DNA of 36,586 bases, taken from positions 1 through 36,586 of the forward strand of contig CANDKY010000035.1 of the NCBI GenBank assembly GCA_947385425.1. Reading direction: 5' to 3'. This document shows positions 32,074-36,586 of this stretch, piece by piece (the stretch's first letter is position 1; each line of letters opens with the position of its first letter). Position numbers and translations under genes: made by a program. The notes under the pieces are model-generated. The model had not been told where the DNA came from, did not search any database, and saw nothing but the letters and a program-made list of their open reading frames with translations. This DNA is from an uncultured Lachnospiraceae bacterium (GTDB taxonomy: Bacteria; Bacillota; Clostridia; Lachnospirales; Lachnospiraceae).

Positions 32074-33744
32074 ATGCTTTCGGTAGGTCTTATTTTTCTG
32101 TATGTATGGCTGAGCGCGTATTTAACCGGGTTTCTTGTATTGGCAGGGATTGGCCGTATATATGGCAGCTATCAGTGGAAGGCCGGCAGTTATGTGATGG
32201 CCGGGCTGGTAACGGTGACTGTGTACGCACAGTTTTTCAGCCTGTTTTATAAAGTAGGGTTGGCCGCAAATGTGATACTGTCGGCAGTCTGTGCAGTGAC
32301 GGCGGTGGTATTCCGCAGGCGGCTAAGGGCGGAGTGGAGGGCAGCATATAGCAGCACGGGCACGGGGAAGAAGATATTTTACGTGCTGTTGTTTCTGCTG
32401 ATGGCGTACGGGACATCAAGAGGCATCATTCATTATGATACCGGGCTGTACCATGCGCAAAGCATCCGCTGGATTGAGGAATACGGCGTGGTGAAGGGCC
32501 TGGGGAACCTGCATTGCCGTCTTGCTTATAACAGTTCTTCCTTTGCGCTGTCCGCTTTGTATAGTTTTGGGTTCCTGGGAGGGCAGTCTTATCACTGTAT
32601 GGCCGGTTTCCTTGCATGGGTGGTGGCGGTGAAATGCAGCGGGGTTATGTCTGCCTGGAAGAGGGGACGGCTGCTTGTGTCCGATATTGCCAGGCTGACA
32701 GGGATTTATTATTTGCTGATTATTTTTGATGAAATGATATCCCCGGCTTCGGATTATTTTATGGTATTGACTGTGTTTTACCTTGTGATACGTTATCTGG
32801 AACTGGCGGAAAGCGGGGAGGGATCGTGGCTTCCTTATGGTTTGCTTGCCTTGCTTTCTGTTTTTGCCGTAAGTGTGAAGCTGTCGGCGGCGTTGATTGT
32901 ATTGCTGGCCCTGAAGCCTGCGGCAATACTGATCAGGGAGAAAAACGGGAAAGGGATTGCAGGCTTCCTGGGGATGGGATTTATGATTATGCTGCCCTGC
33001 CTGATAAGGAATGTGTGGATCTCAGGATGGCTGGCATATCCTTTCACGGCGGTGGATCTGTTTTCCGTGGATTGGAAAATACCGAAAGAAATTGCGGATT
33101 ATGATGCGAAGGAGATACAGGTATGGGGCAGGGGATTGTACGATGTGGCGGAATATGGAAAAGGAATGCGGGAATGGTTTCCGGCCTGGTTTGCTGCGCA
33201 GGGGATGGTGGATAAGCTGTTTATCCTGGCGGGGCTGGCGGCAGTGCCGGTTTCGGCGGCGGCATTCGCGGCGGCGTTTGGCAGGAGGGAGCGTATACAG
33301 CAGGATGTCATGCTGGCAGCGGTTACTGTGAACGCATCGTTTTTATTCTGGCTTTGTTCCGCGCCGTTGATCCGGTATGGGTGTGTATATGTATGGCTCG
33401 CAGCGCCGCTGACATTCGGAGGGCTGGCGCTATGGCTGGTCAGGGACCAGGGCAGGGGCAGGATATTCTGGCGGCTGGTATACGGTGCTGTTTTCTTAGC
33501 AGCCTGTTACAAGGCCGTGATGTTTGCAAGGGAGACGGCAGCGGGATATTCTGCGGAATATTTTGTATATCAAAAAGAGTATGAGGATTTCCGTACACGG
33601 AGCTATATGATTGACGGGAGTGTATTCTATTACCCGGAAGAAGGGGACAGGACAGGATACGATGCGTTTCCGTCCTCGCCCGCAAAGGCGGCCATGGAGC
33701 TGCGGGGAGAAGGGCTGGGGGATGGATTCCGATACAAAAAATAA
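32074..33744 (+). CDS. Large polytopic membrane protein, GT-C-like (LIC_10190-type)
   Basis: A 556-residue protein with about twelve hydrophobic segments spread over most of its length. The loop after the third or fourth segment contains HYDTGLYHAQSIRWIEEYG and then NLHCRLAYNSSSFALSALYSF. That pattern occurs in LIC_10190-type membrane proteins associated with surface polysaccharide loci. An early loop with acidic residues fits a GT-C glycosyltransferase that uses lipid-linked sugar donors. I cannot name the sugar or acceptor. The position before GDP-fucose and GDP-mannose genes supports a capsule or exopolysaccharide role. AGGGGAGG precedes the ATG. Confidence 0.75.
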   Translation: MLSVGLIFLYVWLSAYLTGFLVLAGIGRIYGSYQWKAGSYVMAGLVTVTVYAQFFSLFYKVGLAANVILSAVCAVTAVVFRRRLRAEWRAAYSSTGTGKKIFYVLLFLLMAYGTSRGIIHYDTGLYHAQSIRWIEEYGVVKGLGNLHCRLAYNSSSFALSALYSFGFLGGQSYHCMAGFLAWVVAVKCSGVMSAWKRGRLLVSDIARLTGIYYLLIIFDEMISPASDYFMVLTVFYLVIRYLELAESGEGSWLPYGLLALLSVFAVSVKLSAALIVLLALKPAAILIREKNGKGIAGFLGMGFMIMLPCLIRNVWISGWLAYPFTAVDLFSVDWKIPKEIADYDAKEIQVWGRGLYDVAEYGKGMREWFPAWFAAQGMVDKLFILAGLAAVPVSAAAFAAAFGRRERIQQDVMLAAVTVNASFLFWLCSAPLIRYGCVYVWLAAPLTFGGLALWLVRDQGRGRIFWRLVYGAVFLAACYKAVMFARETAAGYSAEYFVYQKEYEDFRTRSYMIDGSVFYYPEEGDRTGYDAFPSSPAKAAMELRGEGLGDGFRYKK

Positions 33745-33780
33745 AAAATCTGTATGGAAAACGGATGCAGGTAGAAAGGT

Positions 33781-34743
33781 ATGGTAGAGATTATGGAAAA
33801 AACGGATAAAATTTATGTGGCGGGGCACAGAGGACTGGTCGGAAGCGCAATTGTAAGGAATCTGCAGGCGAAGGGATATACGAATATTGTGGGAAGGACG
33901 CACGCGGAACTGGATTTGACGGACCAGGCGGCTGTGGTCAGGTTTTTTGAAGAGCAAAGGCCGGATGTGGTAGTACTGGCGGCGGCTAAAGTAGGGGGGA
34001 TCCATGCCAATGATACGAAGCCGGCGGAATTTGCCTATGAAAATATGCAGGTGCAGTGCAATGTAATAAAGTGCTGCCATGACTATAAAGTGAAAAAATT
34101 ACTTTTTTTGGGCAGTACATGCATTTATCCGAGGCTGGCGCCTCAGCCAATACCGGAGGATGCGCTTCTGACGGGTCCCTTGGAGGAAACAAACGAGGCG
34201 TATGCCATTGCGAAAATAGCCGGTCTGGAAATGTGTAAATTTTTTAAACGCCAGTATGGGGATGACTTTATCAGCTGTATGCCGACCAACCTGTACGGGC
34301 CGTACGATAACTATGATTTGCAGGATTCCCATGTGCTGCCCGCCATGATCCGGAAATTCCACGAGGCGAAAGTAAATGGGGATCTAACGGTGGAACTGTG
34401 GGGTACGGGGAGCCCGTTGAGGGAATTTTTGTATGTAGACGATATGGCGGATGCCTGCGTCTTTTTACTGGAAAATTACAGCGGGGAGCAGCATGTAAAT
34501 ATCGGTACGGGCAAAGAAGTGACAATCAGGGAACTGGCGGAGACAGTCTGCAGGATCGTAGGATTTGAAGGGGAAATTATCTGGAATAAGGACATGCCGG
34601 ACGGGACGCCGAGGAAACTGACAAATGTGGACAAACTGCACGGGCTGGGCTGGCATCATAAAACGGAACTGGAGGAAGGCGTGCGGATGGCCTACGACTG
34701 GTTCAAAGAAAATAAAGACCAGGCCCGGATGACCGGAAGATAG
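33781..34743 (+). CDS. fcl: GDP-L-fucose synthase
   Basis: A 320-residue epimerase-reductase that converts GDP-4-keto-6-deoxymannose to GDP-L-fucose. The N-terminal Rossmann motif is [17 protein letters not shown]-like [16 protein letters not shown] and the active-site YAIAKIAG (Tyr and Lys) follow, and [13 protein letters not shown] is characteristic of the family. ATG 33781 has an AGAAAGG site, and ATG 33793 is an in-frame alternative. The substrate-producing GDP-mannose dehydratase (gmd) is not in this window. It lies 36 bases after the membrane protein and is followed by the palindromic array and manC. Confidence 0.95.
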   Translation: MVEIMEKTDKIYVAGHRGLVGSAIVRNLQAKGYTNIVGRTHAELDLTDQAAVVRFFEEQRPDVVVLAAAKVGGIHANDTKPAEFAYENMQVQCNVIKCCHDYKVKKLLFLGSTCIYPRLAPQPIPEDALLTGPLEETNEAYAIAKIAGLEMCKFFKRQYGDDFISCMPTNLYGPYDNYDLQDSHVLPAMIRKFHEAKVNGDLTVELWGTGSPLREFLYVDDMADACVFLLENYSGEQHVNIGTGKEVTIRELAETVCRIVGFEGEIIWNKDMPDGTPRKLTNVDKLHGLGWHHKTELEEGVRMAYDWFKENKDQARMTGR

Positions 34744-34772
34744 GATAGATAAGGTGTTGTTGTAAGGGTTGC

Positions 34773-34988
34773 GGAACTGGAACAGCAACCGTCGCAACAA
34801 TGCCCAGAAGAATAAGCGGCCATGTATTAAGGACGGTTATTCTTCTGCCGGGTATGGCATTGTTGTGATGGTTGCGGAACTGGAACAGCAGCCGTCTCCC
34901 AAATACCCAGAAGAATAAGCGGCCATGCATTAAGGACGGTTATTCTTCTGCCGGGTATGGTATTTGGGGGACGGCTGCGGAACTGGAA
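34773..34988 (+). repeat. Two-unit palindromic repeat array upstream of manC
   Basis: GGAACTGGAA occurs at 34773, 34876 and 34979, exactly 103 bases apart. Between copies lies a long palindrome. In unit 1, CAACCGTCGCAACAATGCC pairs with GGCATTGTTGTGATGGTTG. In unit 2, CAGCCGTCTCCCAAATACC pairs with GGTATTTGGGGGACGGCTG. Both units have the inner stem CAGAAGAATAA with TTATTCTTCTG and a loop with GGCCATGYATTAAGGAC. The outer stems differ between units but keep pairing, allowing G:U pairs. The array ends four bases before the manC ribosome site. It belongs to the same family as 25944-26165. Confidence 0.88.
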
Positions 34989-35011
34989 TAAGAAAGGAGC
35001 TTTCAGGAGGG

Positions 35012-36118
35012 ATGGAGAGATATAGTGTGATAATGGCAGGAGGAGGCGGAACGAGGTTTTGGCCGATGAGCAGGAGGAAAATGCCGAAGCAGTTTCTTAA
35101 TCTGACAGGCAGGGATTCTTTGGTGAACGAGACGATAGACCGGATTGCAAAGAATGTGCCGATGGAGAATATCTATATAGTGACAAATGTTTCACAGGCG
35201 CCGTTGATGAAAGAGATGACAGCGGGGCGCATTGCACCGGGGAGGATACTGGAAGAGCCGGAGGCAAGGAATACGGCAGCATGCATTGGGTATGCGGCAG
35301 TGGCGTTGCGGAAGAAGTACGGGGACAGTATTATGTGTGTTCTGGCTTCTGACCACTATATTAAAAATGCGCAGGCTTATTCTGAAGTAATGGATTTTGC
35401 CATGAAGCTGGCGGAAGAGAAGGAACGCCTGGTAACAATTGGTATACGGCCGACAGGCCCTGCAACGGGCTATGGCTATATCAAGTATAATAAACGGGTA
35501 AGGGAGGTTGGGCATGCAATCGGGGCTGTGAGCCGGAAGAGGATCGTTGCATATCCGGTATCTGATTTTGTAGAAAAACCCAGCCTGTCAACGGCAAAAT
35601 CTTATGTGGAACAGGGGTGTTATCTGTGGAACAGCGGAATGTTTGTGTGGAAGACTTCGGTGATATTGAAGTATTTTGAAGAACTGCTCCCGGATGTATA
35701 CGAATGCCTGATGGAGATAGAACAGGCGATAGGGACGGAAAAGGAGAAGGAGACGATAGAGAGGGTTTACCCGTCTATCCCGAAAGTTTCCGTAGATTAC
35801 GGAATTATGGAACGGGCGGAGGATGTAATCATGCTGGAGGGGGATTTCGGCTGGAATGATGTGGGAAGCTGGGATGTATTGGATGTCCTGTATGATACGG
35901 ATGTAAATAATAATGTGGTGTACGGGGATCAGATCCATATTGGTTCCAGGAATTGTATATCGTATGCGAAAGACAAGCTGATTGCTACGATAGGGCTGGA
36001 AAATGTGGTTATTGTGGAGACGGAGGATGCGGTATTGGTTTGTGACAAGGATAGGGCGCAGGATGTGAAGAAAATAGTGGAATTGCTGGAGGAACAGGGG
36101 AAGACACAGTACCTGTAG
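35012..36118 (+). CDS. manC: Mannose-1-phosphate guanylyltransferase
   Basis: A 368-residue nucleotidyltransferase that makes GDP-mannose from mannose-1-phosphate and GTP. The signature MAGGGGTRFWPMSRRKMPKQF is at the N terminus, followed by EPEARNTAACIGYAA, VLASDHYI, FVEKP and WNSGMFVWK. The C-terminal isomerase domain of bifunctional ManC/AlgA is absent. I start at 35012 because it matches the family N terminus; the frame is open from 34964, but that part lies inside the repeat array. Two Shine-Dalgarno-like motifs precede it, AAAGGAG at 34993 and AGGAGG right next to the ATG. Only the first is at a workable, rather long, distance. With fcl it feeds GDP-fucose synthesis. Confidence 0.95.
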   Translation: MERYSVIMAGGGGTRFWPMSRRKMPKQFLNLTGRDSLVNETIDRIAKNVPMENIYIVTNVSQAPLMKEMTAGRIAPGRILEEPEARNTAACIGYAAVALRKKYGDSIMCVLASDHYIKNAQAYSEVMDFAMKLAEEKERLVTIGIRPTGPATGYGYIKYNKRVREVGHAIGAVSRKRIVAYPVSDFVEKPSLSTAKSYVEQGCYLWNSGMFVWKTSVILKYFEELLPDVYECLMEIEQAIGTEKEKETIERVYPSIPKVSVDYGIMERAEDVIMLEGDFGWNDVGSWDVLDVLYDTDVNNNVVYGDQIHIGSRNCISYAKDKLIATIGLENVVIVETEDAVLVCDKDRAQDVKKIVELLEEQGKTQYL

Positions 36119-36172
36119 GGCGCCTGGGATTGTCGCGGCTGCCGTTGACGCAAAGGTTTTTGTTTGCAGGCC

Positions 36173-36423
36173 GGTGCCGGCGCTGCATCCGGAGAGGCCC
36201 TGCCTGCTTTCTGCAACTTATTTGGACGGGATTTTTCTAAACAGAAGATGTAAGTTTTGATACGGTCCGGGGTCGGCAGTATGGGACATCCTTGTCCCGT
36301 ACTGCCTAAAATGGCCATCCATGGCCATTTTCCCCTAGGTTACAGACTCTTCTGTTAAGAAAAATCACCATCCAAAACGATGCAAAAAACAGGCAGAGCC
36401 TCTCCGGATGCAGCGCTGACACC
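36173..36423. repeat. Large inverted-repeat element downstream of manC
   Basis: The 34-base outer arms (36173-36206 and 36390-36423) match with only three differences, all compatible with G:U pairing in one strand's RNA. Arms near GATTTTTCTAAACAGAAG and CTTCTGTTAAGAAAAATC extend the stem. Two further perfect or near-perfect hairpins sit in the loop: GGCAGTATGGGACA with TGTCCCGTACTGCC, and AAAATGGCCAT with ATGGCCATTTT. No reading frame is supported. It could be a MITE-like insertion or a structured RNA. No clear flanking duplication is seen. Confidence 0.75.
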
Positions 36424-36435
36424 TAGGCTTTAGCC

Positions 36436-36451
36436 CAATGTCATTAACTTT
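36436..36451 (-). repeat. Short copy of the dispersed TTAATGACATT motif
   Basis: On the minus strand this reads AAGTTAATGACATTGG, the core of the dispersed repeat seen at 78, 6768 and 32018. It borders the large inverted repeat on its right side. Confidence 0.45.
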
Positions 36452-36509
36452 GAACAGTAAGATACAAATACAGGAAATACAGAAAAAAATAAAAAAATAA
36501 AAAAAAGAC

Positions 36510-36538
36510 TTGCAAAGTGTAATGAGATGCTGTATAAT
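36510..36538 (+). promoter_or_regulatory. Promoter reading out of the window
   Basis: TTGCAA (36510-36515) is separated by 17 bases from a consensus TATAAT (36533-36538), preceded by an A-rich tract at about 36478-36507 that resembles an UP element. No gene start is visible in the last 48 bases, so the transcript belongs to something beyond the window. Confidence 0.7.
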
Positions 36539-36586
36539 CCCGTCTTTAACACTTAAAGAAATGTAAAATGACGTAACCCCTTGATT

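Noticed and set aside
34773..34988. CRISPR-like array (short repeats with regular spacing)
   Set aside because: The repeats are only 10 bases, there are just two intervals, the intervals are palindromic and related to each other, and no cas genes are present.
34964..35011. Longer N terminus for manC
   Set aside because: The extra 16 residues are encoded within the palindromic array, and the family N terminus begins at 35012.

Overview
The window looks like chromosomal DNA from an anaerobic, motile Gram-positive bacterium of the class Clostridia, most likely a Lachnospiraceae-type gut organism. This is inferred from gene content and gene order, not from a database match. The pointers are a gdpP-rplI-dnaB block, an mbl-flhO-flhP block, comFC-yvyF, a cdaA-cdaR-glmM operon, HPr with both His15 and Ser46, and a formate-type glycyl-radical system. 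Coding density is high. I see no rRNA, tRNA, transposase, prophage or CRISPR array.

Layout. 1-1333: dispersed repeats, then a minus-strand ECF sigma factor overlapping a membrane protein whose extracellular part is an FtsX ectodomain, probably its anti-sigma partner. 1499-6358: gdpP, rplI, dnaB and a MerR-type regulator. 6461-7574 (minus): a 56-residue ferredoxin behind a Rex-like palindrome, and pflA. 7773-8330: an unknown coiled-coil protein. 8516-11147 (minus): a pyruvate formate-lyase split into separate genes. The 679-residue catalytic body stops just before the glycyl-radical domain. A 67-residue Cys-containing relative of the start of that domain follows, then a separate 78-residue glycyl-radical domain. 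11397-12328: a DUF1858 protein and a TetR regulator. 12385-13275: a long gene-free stretch holding a probable structured RNA behind a consensus promoter. 13276-16303: mbl, flhO, flhP and a rod-binding protein. 16621-20258: recD2, comFC and yvyF. 20340-25362: two unknown membrane proteins, then cdaA, cdaR and glmM. 25577-27866: HPr and leuA, with a palindromic repeat array between them. 28004-29215: a DUF3048 lipoprotein. 29517-36118: surface-polysaccharide genes (dTDP-rhamnose reductase, GT-C-like membrane protein, GDP-fucose synthase, GDP-mannose pyrophosphorylase), interrupted by a PAP2-like protein and an AraC regulator. A second palindromic array precedes manC, and a 250-bp inverted repeat follows it.

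How the parts connect. PflA would install the radical on the small separate domain, which must dock on the catalytic body to make active enzyme. The nearby ferredoxin could supply electrons, and the Rex-like site would tie it to NADH status. CdaA makes c-di-AMP and GdpP degrades it, so both arms of that signal are present, with GlmM linking it to cell-wall precursor supply.

The best candidates for something under-described are the three-piece pyruvate formate-lyase locus, the FtsX-ectodomain anti-sigma protein, the unassigned RNA at 12540-12859, and the two-unit palindromic arrays at 25944-26165 and 34773-34988. The array units keep their pairing while changing sequence.
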